64,000 nt of DNA from Methylobacillus methanolivorans (lineage in GTDB: Bacteria; Pseudomonadota; Gammaproteobacteria; Burkholderiales; Methylophilaceae), in contig NZ_JAJAVF010000004.1 of assembly GCF_020531845.1 (NCBI RefSeq), positions 62,001 through 126,000 on the forward strand, written 5' to 3'. A model generated the notes under the pieces. That model made no database searches. It was not told where the DNA came from and worked only from the letters and a program-made list of their open reading frames with translations. Positions 23,259 to 31,627 of this stretch are shown piece after piece (the first letter of the stretch is position 1; every line of letters begins with the position of its first letter). The translations under genes and the position numbers were made by a program.

Positions 23259-24659
23259 ATGCTTGAACCGGATAGCTACTTGTCTCTTTCCACACCCTCT
23301 TCCAAGCTCAATATCGTGATTCTCGCTGCGGGAAAAGGTACCCGCATGCATTCCAACAAACCCAAGGTACTGCATGCCCTAGCAGGCAAGCCTATCTTGC
23401 AGCACGTGCTGGATACTGCCCGCAAGTTGCAGCCAAGCAAGATCATTGTGATCTATGGCTTTGGTGGTGAGGCCGTACCACAAGCCTTGCCAGCAGATGA
23501 CATCACTTGGGTAAAGCAGACTGAACAATTAGGCACCGGGCATGCCATGCAGCAAGCCCTGCCCTATCTTGAGTCAGATGCAAGAACGCTGATTCTGTTG
23601 GGGGATGTCCCGTTACTGGAGTTGGAAAGCTGTGAGCGATTGCTGAGTGAGCAGGCAGCATTGGCATTATTGACTGTCAGTAAGCCTAATCCTGCCGGGT
23701 ATGGGCGCATTGTGCGCGATCAGGCAGCTGTGAAAGCGATCGTTGAACATAAGGATGCAACAGAAGCACAGCGCGCTATCCAGGAAGTGAATACTGGCAT
23801 CATGGCTGCGGAAAATGCGTGGTTGGAGAAATGGCTATCGCGTTTGGATAACCGTAATGCCCAGCAAGAATATTATCTAACGGATATCGTTGCGATGGCG
23901 GTAGCGGATGGCCAACCAGTGGCTGCTACGCAAGGTGATGATGAGTGGCAAGTCGCTGGGGTTAATTCCAAGCAAGATTTGGCGACTCTGGAACGTGTTT
24001 ATCAGCATCGTTATGCCGCTAAGTTGCTCGCGCAAGGGGTGACACTGGCAGATCCTGCCCGTATCGATATTCGTGGATTACTGGTGGTTGGCCGCGATGT
24101 GGAGATTGATGTGGGATGCGTATTCGAGGGTGTGGTGACCTTGGCAGATAATGTACGTATCGAGCCTTATTGCGTCATCCGCAATGCGACGATTGGTGCG
24201 GGTACTACGTTATCCGCCTATACGCATATTGATGACGCAAGCCTCGCTGAAGACTGTCGTATCGGGCCTTATGCACGTTTACGTCCAGGTACTATCTTGG
24301 CCGATCATGCCCATGTGGGTAATTTCGTTGAGTTGAAAAATGCCCAGGTGGATAGCGGTAGCAAGATCAATCACCTTAGCTATGTTGGTGATGCTACGGT
24401 CGGCAAGCAAGTCAATATTGGTGCTGGCACGATCACCTGCAATTATGATGGCGTGAACAAATCGCGTACCGTCATCGAGGATCGCGCATTTATTGGTTCT
24501 GATACTCAATTGATTGCTCCGGTAACCGTTAAAGCAGGCGCGACCATTGCAGCAGGCTCGACCATTACGCAGGATGCACCGGCGGATACTTTGACCATGT
24601 CGCGTGTGCGCCAATTTACGATTGAAAACTGGAAACGCCCCGAGAAAGTGAAGAAATAA
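23259..24659 (+). CDS. glmU: Bifunctional GlmU: N-acetylglucosamine-1-phosphate uridyltransferase / glucosamine-1-phosphate acetyltransferase
   Basis: The 466-residue enzyme makes UDP-GlcNAc for peptidoglycan and lipopolysaccharide. The pyrophosphorylase motif [18 protein letters not shown] lies near residue 22. The C-terminal half is a left-handed beta-helix of hexapeptide repeats with [20 protein letters not shown] and [14 protein letters not shown], as in GlmU acetyltransferase domains. Relative to many GlmU proteins, about 15 extra residues precede [10 protein letters not shown]. No better internal ATG exists, so the start at 23259 is kept with moderate certainty. glmS begins two bases after its stop codon. 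Confidence 0.96.
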   Translation: MLEPDSYLSLSTPSSKLNIVILAAGKGTRMHSNKPKVLHALAGKPILQHVLDTARKLQPSKIIVIYGFGGEAVPQALPADDITWVKQTEQLGTGHAMQQALPYLESDARTLILLGDVPLLELESCERLLSEQAALALLTVSKPNPAGYGRIVRDQAAVKAIVEHKDATEAQRAIQEVNTGIMAAENAWLEKWLSRLDNRNAQQEYYLTDIVAMAVADGQPVAATQGDDEWQVAGVNSKQDLATLERVYQHRYAAKLLAQGVTLADPARIDIRGLLVVGRDVEIDVGCVFEGVVTLADNVRIEPYCVIRNATIGAGTTLSAYTHIDDASLAEDCRIGPYARLRPGTILADHAHVGNFVELKNAQVDSGSKINHLSYVGDATVGKQVNIGAGTITCNYDGVNKSRTVIEDRAFIGSDTQLIAPVTVKAGATIAAGSTITQDAPADTLTMSRVRQFTIENWKRPEKVKK

Positions 24660-24660
24660 G

Positions 24661-26493
24661 ATGTGTGGCATTGTTGGTGCAGTTGGTGCACGTAATATCG
24701 TTCCGATCCTGATAGAGGGCTTAAGCCGACTGGAATATCGAGGCTACGATTCTGCCGGTGTGGCAGTGTTGAGCGAAGACAATATTCGCCGTGTGCGTGC
24801 CGTGGGCCGCGTAGCAGAAATGCAGGGAAAAGCTCAAGCGGAGAATCTCACCGGCATGGTCGGCATTGGGCATACCCGCTGGGCGACGCATGGAGGGGTG
24901 ACGGAGTCCAATGCACATCCGCACATCTCGCGTGGCGAAATTGCCGTGGTACACAATGGCATTATCGAAAATCATGATGAGCAGCGTCAGCGGTTGCAAG
25001 CCATGGGTTACGAGTTTGAGTCACAAACCGATACTGAGGTCATCGCACACTTGATTCATCATTATCTGGGGCAAGGGCTTGCCTTGCTGGATGCGGTGAA
25101 GCATGCGGTGAAGGAACTGACGGGTGCATTTGCGATCAGCGTCGTGTCGATTCATTACCCTGGACAGATGATCTGTGCACGCCAGGGTTGCCCACTGTTG
25201 ATTGGCCTTGGCGAAGGTGAGAACTTCATTGCCTCGGACGTTTCTGCCGTGTTGTCCGTTACCCGCAACGTGATCTATCTTGAAGATGGGGATGTTGCTG
25301 ACATCACCAAGGATAAGGTCGATATATTTGACGCCACAGACCAAGTTGTCGCCCGTACTGTACACCGTAGCGATCTTTCGCTGGCATCGCTGGAGTTGGG
25401 GCCCTACTCCCACTTCATGCAAAAGGAAATTCACGAGCAGCCGCGTGCCTTGACCGATACGCTGGAAGCCATCATCGACGACAATGCTTTTAGTCCAGCC
25501 TTGTTTGGTGCCGATGCCGAATCCGTGTTCAAGGAAGTAGATAGCATCCTCATTTTGGCAGCTGGCACCAGTTATTACGCAGGGTTGACGGCTAAATACT
25601 GGCTGGAAAGTATTGCTGGGCTACCGACTTCGGTCGAGATCGCCAGTGAGTACCGTTACCGAAAATCCGTAGCTAATCCCAAGCAGTTGATTATCACCAT
25701 TTCGCAGTCTGGTGAGACTCTGGACACGATGGAAGCGCTTAAGCATGCCAAATCGTTGGGTCAACACCTGACACTTGCAATTTGTAACGTGCAGGAGAGC
25801 GCCATTCCGCGAGCTTCCAAGTTGGTGCTGTATACCCGCGCTGGTGCTGAGATCGGTGTAGCGTCCACTAAAGCCTTTACCACTCAATTGGTAGCGTTGT
25901 TCACACTGGCGGCGACATTCGCCAAGCAGCGTGGATTGCTGGATGCTGAGCAAGAGCAGGCATATATCGATAATTTGCGCCACTTGCCTGGCAGCGTGCA
26001 ATACGCACTTAACCTGGAACCGCAAATCCGCGAATGGGCCAAGGCTTTCAGCAACAAATTCCATGCCCTCTTCCTCGGGCGTGGCATGCACTACCCCATT
26101 GCTCTAGAAGGTGCGCTCAAGCTCAAGGAAATTTCCTACATTCACGCTGAGGCCTACCCTGCGGGAGAGCTCAAGCATGGTCCGCTGGCATTGGTGGACA
26201 AGAATATGCCGGTGGTCGTGATCGCCCCTAACGATGCCTTGCTGGAAAAGGTCAAGTCCAATATGCAGGAAGTTCGTGCGCGTGGCGGGGAGTTATTTGT
26301 TTTTGCTGATGCAGACAGCAACTTTACGGAGAGTGAAGGTGTACATGTGATCCGTACACCACGCCATGTCGGTGTGCTCTCTCCCATCTTGCATACTATC
26401 CCGGTACAGCTGCTGGCTTATCATGCTGCCCTGCTCAAAGGTACGGATGTGGATAAACCTCGTAACTTGGCGAAATCCGTGACGGTCGAGTAA
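24661..26493 (+). CDS. glmS: Glutamine-fructose-6-phosphate aminotransferase (isomerising)
   Basis: The 610-residue enzyme forms glucosamine-6-phosphate from fructose-6-phosphate and glutamine, the first step to UDP-GlcNAc. The class II amidotransferase nucleophile is Cys2 ([12 protein letters not shown]). Two SIS sugar-isomerase domains follow, with [29 protein letters not shown] and the C-terminal [11 protein letters not shown]. It is separated from glmU by a single base, so the two enzymes of one pathway are co-transcribed. Confidence 0.98.
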   Translation: MCGIVGAVGARNIVPILIEGLSRLEYRGYDSAGVAVLSEDNIRRVRAVGRVAEMQGKAQAENLTGMVGIGHTRWATHGGVTESNAHPHISRGEIAVVHNGIIENHDEQRQRLQAMGYEFESQTDTEVIAHLIHHYLGQGLALLDAVKHAVKELTGAFAISVVSIHYPGQMICARQGCPLLIGLGEGENFIASDVSAVLSVTRNVIYLEDGDVADITKDKVDIFDATDQVVARTVHRSDLSLASLELGPYSHFMQKEIHEQPRALTDTLEAIIDDNAFSPALFGADAESVFKEVDSILILAAGTSYYAGLTAKYWLESIAGLPTSVEIASEYRYRKSVANPKQLIITISQSGETLDTMEALKHAKSLGQHLTLAICNVQESAIPRASKLVLYTRAGAEIGVASTKAFTTQLVALFTLAATFAKQRGLLDAEQEQAYIDNLRHLPGSVQYALNLEPQIREWAKAFSNKFHALFLGRGMHYPIALEGALKLKEISYIHAEAYPAGELKHGPLALVDKNMPVVVIAPNDALLEKVKSNMQEVRARGGELFVFADADSNFTESEGVHVIRTPRHVGVLSPILHTIPVQLLAYHAALLKGTDVDKPRNLAKSVTVE

Positions 26494-26754
26494 TGATCCA
26501 ACCTTTGTTCAAGTACAGTAATAGGAGAGTAATAAAGTCTCATACCAAGTAATGAAGATTCATACTGAGTATAGGTACCATACTAAAATGGCAGCAATCA
26601 CATCGGAACGCTGTCATTTCTAAATTAAAAATGCCCCAACCAATTTAGAGATTAAAAGTTGAGACAAGATTTTTTCTCTTGATTGACCTGTTTTATCGGA
26701 CAAGCCTCTTAACAGTATGAGTACACTATTTGAAATCGCTAAACATTGATCGTA

Positions 26755-27012
26755 TCAATAAAGCCGGTCAGTAGCATAAATCACTAGAACGGCCAGAATA
26801 ACTAGAAGAACTGTGAGCGCTAGGGTCATTGCCAACTTTTTCCTGAAGCCTGGTTTATCAAATACCACGCCTGCTGCTTCCCTCACCCTCCTCTCTTCAT
26901 CAAAATGCCATTTAATAGCAAAATAGGCTCCAATACCTAATACAGTAAGCTTAAAAGCTCCAGCAAAGTATGGAAAGGAGTTAGCCCAACTGCCGTCCAT
27001 TATCTTCTCCAT
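26755..27012 (-). CDS. Small two-helix membrane protein of unknown function
   Basis: An 85-residue ORF from the ATG at 27010-27012 (MEKIMDGSWANSFPYFAGAF); a TTG three codons upstream is an alternative. It has two predicted membrane helices: residues about 15-33, and about 60-80 (MTLALTVLLVILAVLVIYA). A charged loop joins them (WHFDEERRVREA). No strong ribosome site is seen. It stands alone between glmS and the EAL gene, in a region otherwise without genes. I do not recognise the family. The membrane pattern makes a real gene more likely than not. Confidence 0.5.
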   Translation of the reverse strand: MEKIMDGSWANSFPYFAGAFKLTVLGIGAYFAIKWHFDEERRVREAAGVVFDKPGFRKKLAMTLALTVLLVILAVLVIYATDRLY

Positions 27013-27375
27013 CAAATTCAATATCGATTTTGCGGCAGCATAATCAAAGGTTCATGTTTAGTGCGCACCCAAAGTCAGGCGTTTTCGCTAGCGCAAGTCT
27101 ACTGCTCAAGCTAGCTGTTCACAACTCTCTTTGCAATACCTGTAGTGATGGTAGTTTGCTAAATATGCAAAAGCACTGACACATTTATGTCCAAAACTGA
27201 GTTGCAACCAGCATGATACTTTAATACTCGAACCAAAGAAGAGTAACTCTCAGCTTAAGAAATCCATGTAATGACATTATCCTTGCCCTCGCTGCCCTTG
27301 TATCATTCATCACAGGAATTACTCAGCACAAGATCAGGCTCATGTGATCTGCCCGGTCTGGCTGATGGTGATCGC
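27013..27375. other. Intergenic region without recognised features
   Basis: About 360 bases between the small membrane gene and the end of the EAL gene (both minus strand). I see no convincing ORF, strong hairpin, tRNA or known motif. It presumably includes the promoter of the small gene and the 3' end of the EAL transcript. Confidence 0.5.
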
Positions 27376-28995
27376 TTAAGAAGGGGTTGCCAGCGAGGGC
27401 AATAATGGCAAGCTGTTGGACACCCATGCTGGTATCTCTTCAGCAGGCATGGGGCGTGCGAAAAAATAACCCTGAATACTGTCTATTCCACATTGCTGCA
27501 CAATAGATAGTTCTTCTTCCGTTTCTACTCCTTCGATTGTGACTGGGATAGATAATTCTGCACACATGACTGCAACCTTGCGCAGCAATAATTGCCTTCT
27601 TGGCTCATGCTGAATATTGCGTAGAAATAGTCGATCACACTTGATGCCTGCAATGGGCAAGTCTGCGAGTACGCTGAGGGATGAATAGCCAACGCCGAAG
27701 TCATCCATGACGACACGTATGCCGATGTTATTCAAGTGGGACATGACATCAACAATCTCTTTTTCATAGGCAATGATGGCATGTTCTGTAATCTCCAGGC
27801 ATAGCTGGTGAGTTGGCAGGGAAAGTTTGTCCAGTGCGCTGATTAACCATGGGATGAACTCCTTGGATAATAAGGTGATGGGGGCGATATTGACGCTGAT
27901 ACAGGGCAGCATGTTTTGCTCTTGCCAATGCTTTAGGCATTGCAGTGCATTGAGGATGATGAGTTTATCGACCTCTACTGTTCTCTTATGCAACTCGCAG
28001 GCCAGAAAAAACTGCTCAGGGTTGATACGCCCCAATCGCTCATGCTCCAATCTAAGCAATGCTTCCAGGTGAATGCTATGGGAGCGTAAATTGACGATGG
28101 GTTGAAAATGCAGCACGAGTTTATCGGGATGTACCAGCTCATTGAAATGATCTGCCAGCATTGCCAGGTTATGGTCTTGCGCAGGAGAGATGGAAACATG
28201 TGAGGCCCGGAGCAGTAATAAGCCTTGATGAAAGAACTGCTGTCGTTGCCGATCTGAACGTAGGTTAAAAAGTAATTCTGTCCCAATGGCCAGCGATGAG
28301 CCGATGATTAAGAGCAACAATAAAAGCGTGTTTGCAGGAGGCTCTGTGGTGGTCAGCGAGTCAGGTGGCGAGGTGACACCATTGACCAATAACCAGTGTA
28401 TGAACAGGATGAGCCCTCCTCCCAACACCCAGTCTTGCCAGTTGTTCCAGGCGACAGGGGTTTTGAGATTGCGCAACTTGACGCGCTGGTGCGAAAAAGA
28501 CATATAAAGCGTTAGTGCCAGGATGAAGAAAATCGCAGTCGCGATGTTCCAGCCATCTTGGTAGATCACGCTGGGCATTTGCCAATTTACAATCACGCAA
28601 TGTGCTGTCAGGATCGCGATTACCAATCCTGTGCTGGCGAGGATGACCGTGCTATTGCGTGTGCTCGCTGCCAGTGTGGGTATGGTCACCCGGCAACCAA
28701 GAGTGATGATGATTAAGGCGATCAGCGCTGGGATTAATTCCAGGTTTTTTGAAACGATGCCTGGCTCATAAATGAAGAATCCTGCGACATCCAGTGTCCA
28801 GATAATCGAGCCCACGCCAATGGCAGCATGGGATGTGGTGATTTGCCGGCTGAATTTATCGACGGACACGGCGGCATGTTCAACTAGCCGTTGACAAACA
28901 AACATGGCAATAGAGGCCATGATCCAGAACAGCATACCGAGTAATGGCGATGGAATTTTGAGCCCCTGGGACAAGGGCTGAATCGAATGTAGCAT
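27376..28995 (-). CDS. Membrane-anchored EAL-domain cyclic-di-GMP phosphodiesterase with a MHYT-like sensor
   Basis: The 539-residue protein has about seven N-terminal membrane helices (residues about 15-250) and a C-terminal EAL domain (about 280-525). The membrane part has a stretch IGVGSIIWTLDVAGFFIYEP at the place where MHYT sensors carry GIWSMH-type motifs. The Met-His pair is lost, so this is at best a degenerate MHYT domain. The EAL part keeps its catalytic set: EALLRL, SVNIA, EITEH, DDFGVGYSSLS, EGVETEEE and QGYFFARP. It therefore probably hydrolyses c-di-GMP to pGpG at the inner membrane. AGGAG lies 15 bases before the ATG. There is no GGDEF domain. Confidence 0.85.
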   Translation of the reverse strand: MLHSIQPLSQGLKIPSPLLGMLFWIMASIAMFVCQRLVEHAAVSVDKFSRQITTSHAAIGVGSIIWTLDVAGFFIYEPGIVSKNLELIPALIALIIITLGCRVTIPTLAASTRNSTVILASTGLVIAILTAHCVIVNWQMPSVIYQDGWNIATAIFFILALTLYMSFSHQRVKLRNLKTPVAWNNWQDWVLGGGLILFIHWLLVNGVTSPPDSLTTTEPPANTLLLLLLIIGSSLAIGTELLFNLRSDRQRQQFFHQGLLLLRASHVSISPAQDHNLAMLADHFNELVHPDKLVLHFQPIVNLRSHSIHLEALLRLEHERLGRINPEQFFLACELHKRTVEVDKLIILNALQCLKHWQEQNMLPCISVNIAPITLLSKEFIPWLISALDKLSLPTHQLCLEITEHAIIAYEKEIVDVMSHLNNIGIRVVMDDFGVGYSSLSVLADLPIAGIKCDRLFLRNIQHEPRRQLLLRKVAVMCAELSIPVTIEGVETEEELSIVQQCGIDSIQGYFFARPMPAEEIPAWVSNSLPLLPSLATPS

Positions 28996-29413
28996 GGTTG
29001 CTATTTCTCCTACGAAACGTGAGGGTTCTAATTAGTATTAGCTTCCATCTACATGGGTATTCTGGAGCTGCAGATATTGTGTCGCATCATAGGCTTGATA
29101 ATACATTTGAGTAAAGACGGAGTTTTTCTTACAAATGTCATGGAATCTGGCGTCTGATAAACCATGCTTAATGGCTGGAGTGTTGCGCAGCGAAGCAAGT
29201 GGGAAGGTGGCTAGGGTTTGAGTAAGTGGATTATTTTTTTACTTTTATTTGCTTTTTACCCAATGAATTGTGCATACACACGGGGTTATGCATGCATTTG
29301 ACCAAGTTTGTTATAGTCTGTGTTGATAAACTGACTTGCTTGCATGAGTGATGTGGTTGTAGCAACTCCTGTCTTATAATAATTGCCAATTGACTTTCTC
29401 TACCACCAGCGCA
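28996..29413. other. Divergent intergenic region upstream of the response regulator gene
   Basis: About 418 bases between the EAL gene (minus) and the OmpR-like gene (plus). A TATAAT hexamer lies at 29375-29380, 34 bases before the regulator ATG, but no good -35 accompanies it. A small inverted repeat, TGCATA (29271-29276) and TATGCA (29287-29292), and a T7 tract near 29236 are also present. No gene is seen. Confidence 0.45.
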
Positions 29414-30136
29414 ATGAACACTACACAAGAACATATTCTCGTAGTTGATGATGATCACGAAATCCGTGAACTATTGACGGACTATCTTCGGGATGCAGGC
29501 TTCAGGGTATCTGAAGCAGCCAATGGGCGTGAAATGTGGAGGATGGTTAACAAGGATCAAGTGAACCTGATTGTGCTGGACTTGATGTTGCCGGAAGAGA
29601 GTGGTCTGAGCCTATGCCGCGAGGTGCGTGCTCAAGGGGATATGCCGATTATCATGCTGACCGCCAAGGGCACATTGGTTGATCGTATTATTGGCTTGGA
29701 GGTGGGAGCAGATGATTATCTGCCCAAGCCGTTCGACCCGAGGGAGTTGCTGGCCAGGATCAAGGTGATTCTGCGGCGTACCCGCTCCAATCAGGCAAAA
29801 ACTGCAGACGAGTTTGCCTATATCAGTTTCGAGGGGTGGCGCCTTGATACACACGCTCGCCAGATGTTTTCACCGGAGGGAGTGGTGGTTTCTCTGGGAA
29901 GCTCGGATTATATGGTCCTGCGAGCCTTGCTTGAACACCCCAATCGCCCCCTTAGCCGCGACTTCCTGATTGAACATGTCTATGGCAAGGAAAGCCATGC
30001 CATGGATCGGTCCATAGATGTCTGTATCAGTCGCCTACGGCATCACCTGGAGGTTGACTCACGTAACCCAGCGATTATTCGTACCGTTCGGAACGCGGGT
30101 TATATGCTGGCTAGCCAGGTCAAGCAAGAAAAATGA
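29414..30136 (+). CDS. ompR: OmpR-type response regulator
   Basis: The 240-residue protein has an N-terminal receiver and a C-terminal winged-helix DNA-binding domain. Acidic pocket residues appear in VVDDDHEIRELL, the phospho-acceptor Asp in LIVLDLMLPEESG, and the conserved Lys in LPKPFDPRELLARI. The effector ends SRLRHHLEVDSRNPAIIRTV, close to OmpR itself. The start at 29414 gives the normal receiver N-terminus; a TTG at 29390 would add eight residues. The stop overlaps the histidine kinase start (ATGA), so the two are coupled. Targets cannot be told from here. Confidence 0.93.
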   Translation: MNTTQEHILVVDDDHEIRELLTDYLRDAGFRVSEAANGREMWRMVNKDQVNLIVLDLMLPEESGLSLCREVRAQGDMPIIMLTAKGTLVDRIIGLEVGADDYLPKPFDPRELLARIKVILRRTRSNQAKTADEFAYISFEGWRLDTHARQMFSPEGVVVSLGSSDYMVLRALLEHPNRPLSRDFLIEHVYGKESHAMDRSIDVCISRLRHHLEVDSRNPAIIRTVRNAGYMLASQVKQEK

Positions 30137-31527
30137 TCTGGAAATGGCTGTGGCCTGCCTCGCTATTTGGCCGTTTGGTTATTGTGTTGGTTGCTGGCAC
30201 CATGACAGCGCAAGTACTGACAGGATTTATCTGGTATGACATGAATTACGGCAAGGCACTGGAAATCCCTACACGGGTACTAGCCGCCAAACTTTCCGAT
30301 AGCATCAGCCTAATAGAGATCAGCAAAGTAGATGATGAGCGCTTGCTCATTAACAAGCTCAGCAACAATATGTACCGATTGTCCCCGGTAGATGCCCCTC
30401 CCCGCCTGAAAACTTTAAATACCCGTGAGCGTGCCGTGGAACTATTGTTCAAGCATGTTTTCGAGCAAGAGTTTGGCCGGTTGTTGCCCATCCGGATGGG
30501 AGATATTGACTTGCATGATGACCATGGCAGGGAAGCCGGGTGGCTGGATTTATTTGAATCCCACTATCCTTCTGCCCATTTTATCCTCTATGTGCAATTG
30601 GATAGTGGGCAATGGCTTAAGCTGGATGCCTATGAAGGTCAGGCGGGCATGAGCATGGCACCTCTCATGGATTTATTCGATTACCTGTTCCGGATTTATT
30701 TCATCCGCATCATCGTGATTGTCGGGATTGCCTTGTTTGCGGTGAGGCAGATTATGCGGCCATTAAATCGGCTAGCGGAAGCAGCAGAGCGTTTGGGACG
30801 TAATATTTACAGCCCACCCCTGGATGCTGATGGGCCAACAGAGGTACGCCGCTCTGCCAAGGCATTCAATTTAATGCAACAAAGGCTGATTGATACTGTG
30901 ACGGAAAAGACCCGCTTTTTGGCGGCGATTTCTCATGACCTGCGCTCTCCTATTACTCGGATGCGTTTGCGCACCGAGCAGATCGATCAACCAATGTTGC
31001 GTGAGAAGTTTCGCCGTGATCTTGAAGATATGGAGACCCTGATTTCCTCCACGGTGGATTTTATGCGTGGCGTTGAGGTGCATGAGAACCGCCACCTCAT
31101 TAATATCAATGCCATGTTACAAAGCTTACAGGTAGACGCACAGGAAACGGGCGCTGAAGTCTCATTGTCAGGTGAGGCGGCCCCGATTGATGGCTATGCA
31201 GTGAGCCTGAAACGCTGCTTGCAGAACGTATTGGAAAATGCCATTCGCTATGGGAAGTCTGCGCATATTGAAGTGATGGATGCGCCAACCCACTTAAGTA
31301 TCGCCATACGTGACAGAGGCCCGGGTATTCCTGAGGACTTGCTCGGTCAAGTGTTTGAACCATTCTATCGGGTGGAAACCTCCCGTAATGCCGCTACTGG
31401 GGGCTCTGGTCTGGGCTTGAGCATTGCCAAAACTATTGTGGAAGCGCATGATGGACAGATACATCTGCGCAATATGGCCTCAGGGGGGCTTGAAGTCCTG
31501 ATTGCCTTGCCAAGGCAATCACTCTAA
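30133..31527 (+). CDS. envZ: EnvZ-type sensor histidine kinase
   Basis: The 464-residue kinase has a membrane helix near residues 10-35, then a periplasmic domain. A second helix follows (YFIRIIVIVGIALFAVRQIM, about 190-215), then HAMP and the catalytic core. The H-box FLAAISHDLRSPITRMRLR matches EnvZ. The N box is LQNVLENAIRYG, G1 is DRGPGIPEDLLGQVFEPFYR, and G2 is GGSGLGLSIAKTIVE. It should phosphorylate the regulator encoded four bases upstream. The periplasmic part is longer than a minimal EnvZ, and its signal is unknown. Confidence 0.93.
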   Translation: MIWKWLWPASLFGRLVIVLVAGTMTAQVLTGFIWYDMNYGKALEIPTRVLAAKLSDSISLIEISKVDDERLLINKLSNNMYRLSPVDAPPRLKTLNTRERAVELLFKHVFEQEFGRLLPIRMGDIDLHDDHGREAGWLDLFESHYPSAHFILYVQLDSGQWLKLDAYEGQAGMSMAPLMDLFDYLFRIYFIRIIVIVGIALFAVRQIMRPLNRLAEAAERLGRNIYSPPLDADGPTEVRRSAKAFNLMQQRLIDTVTEKTRFLAAISHDLRSPITRMRLRTEQIDQPMLREKFRRDLEDMETLISSTVDFMRGVEVHENRHLININAMLQSLQVDAQETGAEVSLSGEAAPIDGYAVSLKRCLQNVLENAIRYGKSAHIEVMDAPTHLSIAIRDRGPGIPEDLLGQVFEPFYRVETSRNAATGGSGLGLSIAKTIVEAHDGQIHLRNMASGGLEVLIALPRQSL

Positions 31528-31627
31528 ACCGCTGCAGAACAAAAACAGGGAATGAATGGGTAGGGACTTCATGGTGACATGATGTTTTGCTCATTGGGAC
31601 GACAATAATTGGGTTGCGGTGAAAAGA

